Source: Spongilla lacustris (lineage: Eukaryota; Porifera; Demospongiae; Spongillida; Spongillidae). Taken from it: a stretch of DNA of 64,000 nucleotides. The stretch spans positions 23,293,790 to 23,357,789 of the forward strand of contig OX442415.1 of assembly GCA_949361645.1 (NCBI GenBank), read 5' to 3'. Positions within the stretch are counted from its first letter, which is position 1. Every line of letters begins with the position of its first letter. Positions 48,051-62,200 of the stretch are shown in pieces. Under the pieces are notes generated by a model. The model ran no database searches and had not been told where the DNA came from. It worked only from the letters and a program-made list of their open reading frames with translations. A program made the position numbers and the translations under genes.

Positions 48051-50608
48051 TGTTTTGCTAGCAAGAAGCCTTCGGTTATTCAAAACGGGGTTATTACTAA
48101 CTTTGCATCGATTCATTCCGCGATCAAAAGCGTGGAATCAGTTTTGGATACAAGTGCATTGCTAGATGAAGCAAAAACCTGGGGCCCAACTGAAAAGATT
48201 AACTGGACAGCTGTTGCAAGACGATATGGTCTAACAAACGCTAACAGAGGACAGATAGTGAAAGAGTATTTAGCATCTAAAAACATACCTGCAGCTATGT
48301 TATCACAAAGTACACAAAGGCAGCCCAGACGTGCAAAAGTCAAATTGGCTGGAGGACGAATATCACACCCAATGTTCACACCTTACGACATACACAAAAA
48401 AAAATACAATACAAGATTGATACGGGTGAACTCCTTGTTGGAATTCCAATAGTTGAGAATAAATACACTAAATTCAGTGTTGACAAACTGACAAATAGTG
48501 TAACTGAAAGTACAGAGTGTGTTTATGGTCAACTGGTTACTATTATTGAACTACGCCACAAGTTGTTAAAGAAACATGAATCATTAAGTATTGTACGTGC
48601 CTACACAGAAAGTGAGATTCATGGCATGACAATGGAACAAACCCAACAGATCATTAAAAATATGAAAATCATTCTGCCTACATGTTGTAGCATTGAAGAA
48701 ATGAAATGCATCATTCATTCTGTTACTAAAAAGCGGTACCTTAAACTATGGCATGACCATTCTGAAATAGCAGGTCATGGACATTTACTGTGCACAGCTA
48801 CATGTATATACGACCCTGCATTTTTCTATACAAGTGCTGAAATGAAGCAGAAGGGCATAACTATCGATGTTGAGCAAATAGTGGAGGCACCAGAAATATA
48901 CATATTAGCTAGATCATCGTCATCAATTGAAGATGAAACTAAATTTAACCAAGCAAGATTCAATGATTTACCCAACATTTCAACTCCAATCAGTACATTG
49001 AAAGGTGTTGAAGTCACAGATACATTACGATATTTTCATGCAGATGGACCAGCAAGGCAATTTGAATGTGGAAATAACATTGGTGGCTATTACCCATGCT
49101 CAGGATGTGGGGCATTAAGTACTATGTTTGATGATATAGCTTACAGCTACAGAACAAAACTACTTACAATTGAAGAAAGACAATCCTTTATTCTGAAAGG
49201 AGAAGCATGGAAACTTGTGCCACCAAAACCTTTGGATGATCTGCTTATTGGGCCACTAAGGAAGGAGCTACAGAAACATGGTGTTAGCACAAAAGACATG
49301 AAGAGGACTGAACTTTCAAGAACTCCGCATGGGCATAAACAACTTACCAGCACTATTGTTTTGTTGCCCAAATGCATCATTGGAGTCACTGCACATCGAT
49401 AAATACGAGATATCCCCTTTAGAACCTCTGCATGACCTTAAAGGCCATATATCTCACTTGCTAGAAGCTGCACTGCCTTTGTTAGAAGCTGAAATACAAA
49501 TCAAAGTTCAAACAATCATTGACTCTGTACTGGGTAAAGAAACCAAAAGGTGCTCAGATTATCGCCAAGCACTTGTGTTTATTGTTATAACAATGCAGAA
49601 ACAGAAACACGGTATAAATGATGACATACTGAAATTATTTTCAACATGTGTTGAGATTCAACATATTCTATACAGCAAAGAAAACGACCGAACTGATGCA
49701 AACATTTTGAGACTTTATAATTTAACTTATATGCATGCAACAATATGCAACAAATTGTTCCCAGCACAAACACAAGCAAAGCATAAAGTGTACGGATGCT
49801 ACTTTCACAGCATAATCTGTCATGCTCCAACATATTATCGACTGATTTCATTACGATTTCTGAATACCGAATACCAGGAACGCATCTTCAAACAAGGCAA
49901 TGCAATAACAAATAGCACTTCAAATATGCACCCAACTAATGTTATTAAAAGTGCTCTTGTAAGAATCCAAGAAGAAAATAGAATTGGCTTTAGACAAAAT
50001 ACATTTATTGCAGAAGAAAGTGCTATTGGTAAATTAGCCACTGACCTGGAGACACTTCCGAACTCTTTCTTCTCTCACAACTGGATCAATGACCACAAGA
50101 CAAGCTTCCAGGCACACCTGGAACGAATATCGGACTATCTACTAGCTGGACCTGGCAAATGGCATTGGTGGACAAATCCACAGAAGGAATTGAATTCTTT
50201 GATAAAATGCCAAACACAGACTTGGAATTAGGCAGTCACTTCCGCTCTAATGATATAACACAAGTTACAATGCATCTATATAACTGTTGGGAACAGTGCT
50301 TAAATATGAAGATTGAACTCCTATTAAATGCAATCACACAATACACAGGTGAAGGAATTCCTATTCAAAATGCACAACAATCCGATCCCCCTGACGTTCT
50401 GCAAAATGTACTACAATCTTCATCAATTGATGAGATAGAGGGAGTATTACAAGAATGCAATACTTCCAGTACATCAGTTGCCCCAGGAAGTAGCAAAACA
50501 TTGCCAGAAACGTTACAAGCACCAACCTGTAGCCAAATCTTACAGACAATATTAGCACAGACCCTGATGGAAATTCTTCCCAATGAGCACAGAATCATAT
50601 GTACATGA
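48051..50608 (+). pseudogene. Transposase-like or orphan ORF, three frame breaks
   Basis: Four frame segments read as one long intronless protein of about 840 residues. The breaks are near 48400 (in a run of nine A), 49335 and 50165-50200. The N-terminus has a helix-turn-helix-like stretch, INWTAVARRYGLTNANRGQ. The middle reads LWHDHSEIAGHGHLL, then FHADGPARQFECGNN and YYPCSGCGA (a CxxC pair). After it a SAP-like LRKELQKHGVSTKDM precedes EISPLEPLHDLKGH. The C-terminus has AGPGKWHWW and then a low-complexity tail. The pattern resembles a multi-copy protein family I associate with cnidarian and sponge genomes, probably transposon-derived, but I cannot name the superfamily. No start ATG is seen after the stop at 48048. 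Long-read indel errors are a real alternative to decay, especially at the A run. Confidence 0.6.
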
Positions 50609-50775
50609 TTACCAATACAAATGCTCCACCGCTGGCATTGTACTTTGAGAGATTGGATACAGCTTCTACTACATTCACAAATGGCCCTCAGACACTGCAA
50701 ACCCCCTTTTCAGCCTAAGATTCACATCACTGATCTTTTTTGCATATACAGTAACTAATTACCAACTCTGCTATT

Positions 50776-50919
50776 TTACTGCTGTTGAAGAGGGCTGCTT
50801 TTCCCCACTATCATTGCAGAATAGTCGAAGAGATATTTCAGACTGTTGTGTTCATGTTGTAACACTTCCAGCTGCTCCTTGCGTGCAGTCAGCTCCCTCA
50901 ATGCAGTTGCATACTCTTC
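50776..50919 (-). CDS. Possible terminal exon, coiled-coil-like
   Basis: After an AG at about 50920-50921, a minus-strand frame of 47 codons reads EEYATALRELTARKEQLEVL, then QHEHNSLKYLFDYSAM, and stops at 50778-50776. The heptad-like pattern and lack of repeats suggest real coding sequence. It is convergent with the transposase-like ORF, ending 168 bp away. No upstream exon was found, so it may be a fragment. Confidence 0.35.
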   Translation of the reverse strand, partial: EEYATALRELTARKEQLEVLQHEHNSLKYLFDYSAMIVGKSSPLQQQ

Positions 50920-52004
50920 TTAGGATGCAGTTGCTAGTCCTGTGTTTGTAGATAACTGCAAGGCAAGCCTTAATTAGATCCAAAAGGTGGAATTTCTCCT
51001 CAGATCAAGTAAGGAGTACAGTTTGTAGAATATCCCATTTATATATGTAGTCCTGGAAGGCAGACCTTTAAAAAGGTATGGATATATGGATTGTATATAT
51101 GCACATATATGCCTGGGTCAATGGAATCCCTTGCCGTTATTAAACTAAATTCCCACCAGATTCTACAAATCTTCTGTCGTCATCAAACATCAACTCATGC
51201 AAGTGTCCATTTGGGAAATGGGGTCTCAAACTACAACTTCTTTCTAGGTCCTCATAACATGCTACATGACGTGTTGTTTTCAAAGAAGTACTGTGACTGC
51301 ATGTATTTTTATACTCTCCCCCATGTTGTTTTAGAGGAAGTATTGGGTCTGTACTAAATACAACTATGTACATGTAAACCAAAATGTACCAGTTTAATAG
51401 CATGTTCATCAATTGTCGATATGCATGCAAAGCTGCAACGGGCATCTAGTTAGTCCAATATGTGCTAGTGTAGTATTAATTTTATTCCCAAATATATATA
51501 TATATATATACATGTGGATATTAAGTACTAGTTATGCAAAAAGAGGTCAATAGTCTCATTATATTACATATACATGAATTATATAAATAGAAGTTTAAAT
51601 TTATGTGTGTATGCGGGCGCTGTATTAATTTTAAAAAATTTCCATGTTTTAACACTGCAGTCTTTCCATACATGTGTGTGTTCATAATGAATTCATTACT
51701 TTTCCATGGACTGTACCTCAACTCTAGCTTTTCAGTGCAGGAGCAAGAGAGAGATTTATTTGCACCTGTGTTTATAAAGCTACCTCCGACTGTATTAAAT
51801 TTAATTAGTACATATCACCTTTCGTGCCATGAAAAATTGAACTTAATTAAATATATTTAAAAGACAAAGGAGTGTAAATTTCAATCTACATGTAAATATT
51901 CAGATCACTTTGAAGTACACATACAAACTAAAGTCAGAGCAGAACTTTCCCAATAATATGCCTGTTGGGCCACACTATATACCCCTAATGGCTGCAGTGT
52001 CCAT
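50920..52004. other. No gene recognised; short (TA)n at about 51494-51511
   Basis: A/T-rich sequence downstream of the twinfilin stop codon. It should contain the twinfilin 3' UTR. Confidence 0.4.
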
Positions 52005-55000
52005 TCAGCTTGAGGGTCCACTGCTTCGCTTTCTGTTGCCCGGTGGAGGGGGCTTCATGAACTTTGGCTTGTATGCGGTAACCTGTGGATGGACCTCATT
52101 CATCAAGTATCCTTCGTTCAGTTCATCGCCATTCTCCAGTTCAATCTAAAATAATGTGGGTTTAAAATCTCATCACAATGTTGAAGAGCTGTACGATATA
52201 CATATACATTGTTGTTTGTACACCAGGCTGTGTACTCCACACAGCACATGCACTTGATGTACATGTACATGTACATATACATGTGTATTAAACACAAAGA
52301 TACATATGTACATGTTAAGATGTGGCCAGAGGGGGGGGGGGGGGGGGGCATGTGTTTTGTGTGTGGAGTGTGCATAATGTATGGGTACTGTACCAGTAGG
52401 ACCACCAAAAAAAAAGAGACTAATTGTGTGAGTGTCAAGTTAGGCTGGGCAGTACTACATGTATATACGGGGCACATGCTCAACTCAACACTACTATACT
52501 GGTGCCAACCTTCTTGACAACTTGAACACCAAGCTGCTTCTCGGCAACACTGACAACAGGCTCCTTGCAGGAGGAGTATAGCATACGCTCCTTAATAGTA
52601 CTCTTAAATCCTGGACATGAGTAGAGGAACACTGCGCAGAGAGAGGAGGTGGGGGCATATACTTAACTCAAAAGTGTCTATACATGTACATGTATGCGTA
52701 ACACACATACACGTACATGTATCATGCACATGTATCATGCATACAGCCTACTTCATTTATTGTAAGAAATTGAATTTAGTGGACATGGTAAAAATTCTTC
52801 CACATATAGTGCAGTGTACCACATACACATGTTACACTTGTACTACAGTGCATCCCGCTAAGGTATACAAATAAATTACGACATTATCCGAGTTATTCTA
52901 ATATGGGAAGTCAATAATTAATGAAGGCGGACACAGGTCTAGTCCACAGTGTACAGAGTTCACACAGCTGTGTGCATGCATTTAAAATGCTTGTCCAAAG
53001 CAGTAGCAAATTGCTTGGCCTTCTATCAAAGTAGTAACTGGCGCATCCCGTGCTCGAACATCAGTAAACCATATAAAAAGAGCCTTTTCAATATAGTCAG
53101 CCTTTCCAGTAAATTTTCGCTTACGATGTTTTGTCTTTTTCCCACTACATCGTGCTGAAAGGCGACTTTCTGGCTTAATATTTTCGATACAGGACTGCGA
53201 GCAGCCATATTGCTGTGCAATGTCAGTTTGAGATGTGTTGTCAATGCTAATCGTATGATTTCTAGTTACTAAGAGATAAATCTGCCTACAAAACATATGC
53301 ACGTACGCTTACAACGCAGGCAAATGGTAAGTCATGTGATTATGTTATTAAACAGGGGAACGGGGAAAATACCTAATATATTAATGACATAATCTGGGAT
53401 ATGACATAAATCAGTATTCTAATAACCGAGGTACAAAGTATGTGATGAATGGTAAATGGTTTTGGATTTCACTTTATAATAGGTTATTCTAATAGGCGGT
53501 ATGATATTAAGGGAGACCCTCTGTACACACAATGCAAATACATGAGAACCAAAAATAATTGGGGTAAGGTTGGAACTATACCTACCAAACCTCCACTGTT
53601 TTAAAAAAAGACATGGATTACTTCCATAAATGATTGCACTGTAATACAATAATGTAGATGGAATTGACATACATGTTTTTGTAGTTCTATACATGTGTAC
53701 GTATTGTACATATACACAACACGTACACATACACAGCATGCACATACCAGTATGCACGCACACACACACAGACATCGCCTACGTACCAACTGGCTCTTCA
53801 TGCTGCCCTTCAAAGGTGTGCCTGAACACAAAGAAGTGGTAGCGAGGTGAAGTGTCTGGTATGCAGCCCCCCAGTGTGTCCGGGGTGACATCTGACTCCG
53901 CCCTCTCCAGCCGCACCTCCTCCTTCTTCACATCTATAGCCTGAGGCGGCAGAAGGAATAATACTTACATGTACAGGTGTGCAGAGACAGTAACCACTGA
54001 ATCGTGGTCATATTTTAACTTTACTTCAAAAGAGCTGCAAAACATGCTAGAGATTACCATATTGAATATGCACACACATGTACATGTACATCTACATGTA
54101 CATGTACATGTACATGTACAGCAACAATTCAGAGTTACACTTTGCAGAAGTATACATCATGTGTGTAAAAAAAGTTGTTTAGCAAAGTTGCTATGCAATT
54201 GTAGGTTAGGAAGCGGTCATTATATACAGCTAGAACGATATCCAATAGGAGTTATAACATAAATGCACATGTATTGTGTACACTTGCAAGTTAGATTTTC
54301 AATTTTACTATCCATCAAATAGGCCTACCATGCTGTACCTCTATTTCAGGCCCTATTTATGTATTAAAATAAGCACGTCAACACAAGACACAAGCGAGCA
54401 CTTGCAGCCTTAGGCACTAATGAAGACTACGGTGGCCCCGTACATGTACAAAACAAAAACCAAAATAATAATAAAAATAAAATGAGTACGAGCCGAGAGC
54501 ATTTGTCTACATACGACCTACCGGAGACTTAGCCAAGCAATTGTACATGTACATCTTGAACATTTGATGTAGTGAGGATATGTACGTACATGACCAGTAA
54601 TATTAACACTTAAAAAAAAAACAGATCGGCTAACAAAATTAAATTTATTTCAGATGATAGCAACTGAATCTATAATTGGAACCCATGGCATAAGCAACTA
54701 AACAAGGCTATGTAATGACTTCGCCTTGCAAATAGCAGTAAATTACTTTAATCTCCACATTAATAGCCTCCTGTTATACACAAAACTGACACACACTCAC
54801 CAGCTGCACATAGTTGTATCTTCCAGACTTCATCTCCACAAGGGCATCAAGGGCATCGGTTTGAACAGGGAAGGCCACCCCATGGAGGTGGGAGTGTCTG
54901 GTGGTGGTGCCTATGTCAGCGTGTTGCTGCAAATATTAGGAAAGTGAGCATATGTGTGAATGGTGTGGATGGGTGCGAATGGTGTGCATGTGTGTGAATG

Positions 55001-56797
55001 GTGTAGATGTGGGTGAATGGTGTGGATGTGTACATTTGTAATCAATGGGAGTGGAGATCCATACATGCACATGTACATACAATGCACCCAGTGCTTACGA
55101 TAATGGCCAGACATTTATGGCATTTGACCGTTCAATTACACGCATGTGTGCACAAGATGTCTGGCAAGTACATGGTTTGAGGTGGCTTGTACATATTTTG
55201 CATTTCAAAGGTGGCAACATTATTGAAGTCAAGCGTATGAAGGCCATGTGGCAATGGCCATGTGGCTTTTGCCATTCTCCATTATCTATTTTCTCTAAGG
55301 GTAGATTTGGGGCCTTTTTATTTTTGAGAGAAGCTGATTTATTATTTATCTGAAGGTGACCGCTTACTGCACAACTACATGTACCACTCAAGATGGGCCA
55401 CACACATTGGACATTAAACATTAATATAAGCTAGCCATGTAGTGTATCTATTCTTGATGGTTGTACATTTATATGATCTAGCACATTAAATATCATTTAT
55501 CCTTAACAAAAAAACAAGTGTCTGACCAAAATTATAAACTGTCCGACAAAATATTGCCATAAACTGACACAATAATATCAGATCAAGGTGTATATGCATA
55601 CTGTATATTGTATATGTGCATAATACTGGAGGGTATACACATAAGTATTACATGTTAACTAGTGTAAATAAGTGTAAACATACCTGTTAATACATGTACA
55701 TGTAAGTGATATTCTTTTATTTTTTTATTATAACTTGTGCAGTATGCACATGCACAAGTACATGTACTTACATGTAGTGTAACCTACTGTTACCAACCAT
55801 TCATATAACCTGCCATACATATAACCTGCCATACATGTAACCTGCCATACATGTAACCTGCCATACATGTAACCTGCCATACATGTAACCTGCCATACAT
55901 GTAACCTGCCATACATGTAACCTGCCATACATGTATACTACTACACACTGTACATGTAAACATACCTTACACATTCAGCAAGTGCACAATGTACTTTTTA
56001 ATAAGAGATCCTTCATATTGCTTACAATAAAAATCATAAACGTTTCTGCATTAATAAGTTACACAGCACATGTACATGATCATTAATAAGTTACACAGCA
56101 CATGGACATGATCATTACCTCGGCTTCATGTAGAAGCTTGAGTTCTTCTTCAGCCTGGGTGAGGGGAGGGGCAGCCAGCTTACTCTCGAGGTGCTTCTGG
56201 TAACCTCTGAGTGTTACTTCATCCTGTGATGATAATATCAGTGATATGTGTGGTGGTAGCAGTGATGATGGTGGTGGTGATGATGGTGGTGATGGTGGTG
56301 GTGATGGTGGTGGTGGTGATGGTGGTAGTGATGGTGTTGATGATGTGGTTATAGCTGCTGATAATTACACCATGACAACAACCTACTTATCAAAACAGTA
56401 GATCTTGTGACAGCAATTAAATGTAATACGGTAATGCTTGGGTCCCATTCAGCTAAGGTACACCCTAGTACACATGTGCACCCCTCCCACCTATGTACAC
56501 AACACATCATGAGCACATCGCTGTAAGCTCAACAGCAACAGATGCAAATGCATAAACATGCCATTCAGCATCATGATTTGGCTCCATAGACCTGTATGTG
56601 TGTACACGCTATCAACTAAGTGCGCAGACTGTTGTATGCATGCAGCCTTCTGCGAGAGGTCACAACGCCTCCTCCCCAGCCTCCTACATTTCTGTTATTA
56701 CCTTTGAGGTGGCAGCCACTTCGTCCGCTATGACGTCAGACTGGAACTCTCTCTTCACTGTTGCCTTGGTGGCGGCATAAAGCATTTTGTCACGAAC
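52005..56797 (-). CDS. TWF: Twinfilin, 3' six exons (N-terminal third outside window)
   Basis: Six minus-strand exons join in one frame of 247 codons plus stop: 56702-56797, 56119-56223, 54801-54926, 53787-53940, 52510-52631 and 52005-52145. The first reads VRDKMLYAATKATVKREFQ, the end of the first ADF-homology domain. GYQKHLESKLAAPPLTQAEEE is the linker. HLHGVAFPVQTDALDALVEM to ERMLYSSCKEPVVSVAEKQ is the second ADF-homology domain. The tail NEVHPQVTAYKPKFMKPPPP, rich in basic residues, is where twinfilins bind capping protein. Twinfilin sequesters ADP-actin and caps or depolymerises barbed ends in the cytosol. Vertebrate twinfilin is about 350 residues, so about 100 N-terminal residues are missing and must lie beyond the foldback elements upstream. 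All splice sites are GT/AG and no frame break is seen. Confidence 0.9.
52982..53302 (-). pseudogene. pogo/Tigger-like transposase N-terminal relic in a twinfilin intron
   Basis: A 106-codon minus-strand frame reads QTDIAQQYGCSQSCIENI, a CENP-B/pogo-type helix-turn-helix. KRKFTGKADYIEKALFIWF and VRARDAPVTTLIEGQA then match the second (Tc5-type) DNA-binding helix bundle. The DDE catalytic domain is absent. It is on the same strand as twinfilin, between the exons at 53787-53940 and 52510-52631. Too short to act as a transposase; a relic. Confidence 0.7.
55799..55937. repeat. 16-bp minisatellite in a twinfilin intron
   Basis: About nine copies of CCATACATGTAACCTG (first two with ATAT instead of ATGT). 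Confidence 0.9.
56230..56345. repeat. GATGGTGGT-type trinucleotide array in a twinfilin intron
   Basis: About 110 bp of GATGGTGGTGGTGATGATGG permutations, beginning about 25 bp from the acceptor of the 56119-56223 exon. Confidence 0.85.
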
Positions 56798-56902
56798 CTG
56801 AGATAAACGGAATGTACACGTAAGTCACTCAAAGGAACAGAACAAATGTTATTCATTGAATGTTGTAGCAGGCCATGTGATTAAACACATGTACATGTAC
56901 AT

Positions 56903-56938
<36 letters not shown>

Positions 56939-57669
56939 GAGAGTTTCCGCGAAAATGTCACCCTTGCTAGATATATATAATGTGATAAAATTCCCTTATG
57001 TTTGAATCACTATAACGTCCGAACGGTTAAAGCTATCGACATCCTATTTTCAACACTTTATACTACACCATTTCTATATGGGAAAATACATTTTGGGGTC
57101 TTGCACTTGCTCCACAACAGTATTGCAACGTTCGATACCCGACCGGGTTCAAACCCGCCATAACTTTAGGTAGGAGTAATCAAATCGCTTCAAATTCGGA
57201 TTGTAGGTACAGCGGTCCTATACCTATCGATTTGTTCTGTTCGTTAATTTATATGTTATCCCTTACTGAGATACAGCTTTTCAAAGTAAGCACACGTTTC
57301 CCGCTCGAATCGCGCCTTTATACGACGATGAAACTGTTCCCATTCTCCGGAGTACATGAATATTCAACTACATCCCGTGGGCAGGGCGTACCCCACCCAC
57401 ACAGTTGGAGAAAGTAAAGTCGATGCAGCAATTGGTTAGTCCCCAGACTTAATTTGTTGTAAGGAGAGGTGCACGTATATATATTGTCGTGCTCCTAGCT
57501 CGCTTCTTCAATTCCACGGACGATTTCAAACGGCCGAGTGCGAAGACGCCGATATCAAGATCAATGCTGCGAGATTGGGTGGTGGAAGTTTGTTTTCGTA
57601 AGATAACCTTCCAGCGATCGAGGATAGGGCGGCGCCGGGCCTAATTAGGAGTGTTGCCCAGACAGCTAT

Positions 57670-58900
57670 GGAATGGACCCTACCCCTATTGCAGATAGCT
57701 GTGAAGCGAACATCACTGCATACACCACCTACGGCACACAGCTAAAAAGCTATGGGCTCAACCCTATGTCGTGTACCCAATAACAAATTAAAACACCTAT
57801 GAAGATGACCCTATGGCAATAGCCATAGCTATCAGAGCAATGTTTGGAGTAAACCCTACGGCAGACAGCTACAAAGCAGCCCACAGCAAAAAGCTATGAG
57901 GTGAAGCCTATGTCATACTCCAGTACCCCATCGCAAACACCAACGGACCCTATGGCAGATATCCATAGCTATCAGAGCAGTGTATGGAGTGAACCTTATG
58001 GCACACAGCAACAAAGCACACCACAGCAAAACACTATGGGGTTATCCTTACGTCGATTACCCCATAGCAAACACCTATGAAGCGGACCCTATTGCAGATA
58101 GCCATAGCTGTCAGAGCAGTGTATGGATTGAACCTTACGGCACACAGCAACGAAACACCCCACAGTAAAATGCTATGGGGTTATCCTTACGTCAAGTACC
58201 CCATAGCAAACACCTATGAAGGGGACCCTATGGAGTGAACCTTACGGCACACAGCAACGAAGCACCCCACAGCAAAAAACTATGGGGTTATCCGTATGTC
58301 GAGTACCCCATAGCAAAGACCTATGAAGCGGACCCTATGGCAGATAGCCATAGCAGTCAGAGCAGTGTATGAAGTTGGAGTGAACCTTACGGCACACAGC
58401 TACGAAGCTCCCCACATGAAAAAGCTAAGGGTTTATCCTTACGTCGAGTTCCCTATAGCAAACACCTATGAATTGGACCCTATGGCAGATAGACATAGCT
58501 GTCAGAGCAGTGTATGGATTGAACCTTACGGCACACAGCAACAAAGCACCCCACAGCAAATAACTATGGGGTTATCCTTACGTCGAGTACCCCATAGCAA
58601 ACACTTATGAAGCGGACCCTATGGCAGAAGCCATACCTATCAGAGGAGTGTATGGAGTGAACCTTACGGTACACAGCTACGAAGCACCCCACAGCAAAGA
58701 GCTATGGAGTTAACCTCATTATTAGTAACCCATAGCAATTACCTGTGTGGACCCTATGGCAGATAGGCATAGCTGTCAGAGCAGTTTAGTATGGAGTTGG
58801 ATTGGATCCTACAGCACACATTACTTCACTGCAAAATGCTATGGGGTTAATCTATGTCACCCATGAAGTGGAACTCTAAGGCTATGGTACACAGCCATGA
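57670..58900 (+). repeat. Left array of the 140-bp monomer
   Basis: About seven diverged units containing CCTATGGCAGATAGCCATAG, CAGAGCAGTGTATGGA, CTTACGGCACACAGC and GCTATGGGGTTATCC. Units near the outer arm are more decayed than the inner ones. Confidence 0.85.
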
Positions 58901-59239
58901 AGTAACCTACAGCTAAAAGCTAGTTTTTGTATGACAGTGAACCTTGCTGTGTACAGAGTACATTGTAGTAACATGGCTTCATTTCCTTGGTGAATATCAT
59001 TGATATCCCTATCCACTGATTGTGGTTGGTCCGGCCAGTGGTGTGGTATGTTTTGAATATATTTACAGCTAGATAGTACATGTACATGCACTAAAAACAA
59101 TAAGGAAGAATCGCACTTTTAGCACTACACTATGGATGCAGCGTCCACGAATACTAGGGTCTGTTTGATGTACGCGGATTCTATATCTGGTTCACTCCAT
59201 AGGTGAGTTTAATTTGAGGTATTGGACACAGGGTTAACC

Positions 59240-62200
59240 CCCTAGCTGTTATGGCTGTCTCCATAGCTGCAGAGGGTCCACTTCATGGGTGACATAAAGC
59301 TTTTCCTGTGTGCCGTAGGGTTCCCTCCATACACTGATCTGATAGTTATGGCTATCTGCCATAGGGTCCACTTCATAGGTGTTTGCTATGGGGTACTCGA
59401 CGTAAGGATAACCAAATAGCTTTTTGCTGTGGGGTGCTTCATAGCTGTGTGACGTAAGGTTCAATCCATACACTGCTCTGATAGCTATGGCTATCTGCCA
59501 TAGGGTCCACTACATAGGTGTTTGCTATGGGGTACTCGACGTAAGGATAACCAAATAGCTTTTTGCTATGGGGTGCTTCATAGCTGTGTGACGTAAGGTT
59601 CAATCCATACACTGCTCTGATAGCTATGGCTATCTGCCATAGGGTCCACTACATAGGTGTTTGCTATGGGGTACTCGACGTAAGGATAACCCCATAGTGT
59701 TTTGCTGTGGGGTGCTTCGTAGCTGTGTGCCGTAAGGTTCACTCCACACACTGCTCTGACACCTATAGCTATATCTGCCATAGGGTCCAATTCATAGCCG
59801 GGTGTTTGCTATGGGGTACTCGGCATACGGGTAACCCCATAGCTTTTTCATGTAGGGTGCTTCATTGCTGTGTGCCGTAAGGTTCACTCCATACACTGCT
59901 CTGACAGCTATGGCTATCTGACATAGGGTCCGCTTCATACATGTAGGTCTTTGCTATGGGGTACTCGACGTAAGGATAACCCCATAGTGTTTTGCTGTGG
60001 GGTGCTTCGTAGCTGTGTGCCGTAAGGTTCACTCCACACACTGCTCTGACACCTATAGCTATATCTGCCATAGGGTCCAATTCATAGCCGGGTGTTTGCT
60101 ATGGGGTACTCGGCATACGGGTAACCCCATAGCTTTTTCATGTGGGGTGCTTCGTTGCTGTGTGCCGTAAGGTTCACTCCATACACTGCTCTGACAGCTA
60201 TGACTATCTGACATAGGGTCCACTTCATAGGTGTTTGATATGGGGTAATCGACGTAAGGATAGCCCCATCGTTTTTTGCTGTGGGGTGCTTCGTTGCTGT
60301 GTGCAATAAGGTTCAATCCATACACTGCTCTGACAGCTATGGCTATCTGCCATAGGGTCCGCTTCATAGGTGTTTGCTATGGGGTAATCGACGTAAGGAT
60401 AACCCCATAGTGTTTTGCTGTGGGGTGCTTCGTAGCTGTGTGTCGTAAAGGTTCACTCCACACACTGCTCTGACAGCTATAGCTATATCTGCCATAGGGT
60501 CCAATTCATAGCCGGGTGTTTGCTATGAGGTACTCGGCATACGGGTAACCCCATAGCTTTTTCATGTGGGGTGCTTCATTGCTGTGTGCCGTAAGGTTCA
60601 CTCCATACACTGCTCTGACAGCTATGGCTAACTGCCATAGGGTCCGCTTCATAGGTGTTTGCTATGTGGTAATCGACGTAACGATAACCCCATAGTTTTT
60701 TGCTGTCGGGTACTTTGTTGCTGTGTGCCATAAGGTTCACTCCATACACTGCTCTGACAGCTATGGCTATCTGCCATAGGGTCCGCTTCATAGGTGTTTG
60801 CTATGGGGTAATCGACGTAAGGATAACCCCATAGTTTTTGCTGTGGGGTGCTTTGCTGCTGTGTGCCGTAAAGTTCACTCCATACACTGCTCTGACAGCT
60901 ATGGCTATCTGTCATAGGGTCCGCTTCATAGGTGTTTGCTATGGGGTAATCGACGTAACGATAGCCCCATAGTTTTTTGCTGTGGGGTGCTTCATTGCTG
61001 TGTGCCGTAAGGTTCAATCCATACACTGCTCTGACAGCTATGGCTATCTGACATAGGGTCCGCTTCATAGGTGTTTGCTATGGGGTAATCGACGTAAGGA
61101 TAACCCCATAGTTTTTTGCTGTGGGGTGCTTCGTTGCTGTGTGCCGTCAGGTTCACTCCATACACCGCTCTGACAGCTATGGCTATCTGCCATAGGGTCC
61201 GCTTCATAGGTCTTTGCTATGGGGTAATCGACGTAAGGATAACCCCATAGTTTTTTGCTGTCGGGTGCTTTGTTGCTGTGTGCCATAAGGTTCACTCCAT
61301 ACACTGCTCTGACAGCTATGGCTATCTGCCATAGGGTCCGCTTCATACAGTAGGTGTTTGCTATGGGGTAATCGACGTAAGGATAACCCCATAGTTTTTG
61401 CTGTGGGGTGCTTTGTTGCTGTGTGCCGTAAAGTTCACTCCATACACTGCTCTGACAGCTATGGCTATCTGACATAGGGTCCGCTTCATAGGTCTTTGCT
61501 ATGGGGTAATCGACGTAATGATAACCCCATAGTTTTTTGCTGTGGGGTGCTTCGTTGCTGTGTGCCATCAGGTTCACTCCATACACCGCTCTGACAGCTA
61601 TGGCTATCTGCCATAGGGTCCGCTTCATAGGTCTTTGCTATGGGGTAATCGACGTAAGGATAACCCCATAGTTTTTTGCTGTCGGGTGCTTTGTTGCTGT
61701 GTGCCATAAGGTTCACTCCATACACTGCTCTGACAGCTATGGCTATCTGCCATAGGGTCCGCTTCATAGGTGTTTGCTATGGGGTAATCGACGTAAGGAT
61801 AACCCCATAGTTTTTGCTGTGGGGTGCTTTGTTGCTGTGTGCCGTAAAGTTCACTCCATACACTGCTCTGACAGCTATGGCTATCTGACATAGGGTCCGC
61901 TTCATAGGTCTTTGCTATGGGGTAATCGACGTAATGATAACCCCATAGTTTTTTGCTGTGGGGTGCTTCGTTGCTGTGTGCCGTAAGGTTCACTCCATAC
62001 ACTGCTCTGACAGCTATGGCTATCTGCCATAGGGTCCGCTTCATAGGTGTTTGCTATGGGCTAATCAACGTAAGGATAGCCCCATCGTTTTTTGCTGTGG
62101 GGTGCTTCGTTGCTGTGTGCCGTAAGGTTCACTCCATACACTGCTCTGATAGCTATGGCTATCATAGGTGTTTGCTATGGGGTACTCGACATAAGGATAA

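Noticed and set aside
55045..55353. 102-residue + strand frame inside a twinfilin intron
   Set aside because: No family resemblance, no splice-bounded limits, and it lies antisense in an intron of a well-supported gene.
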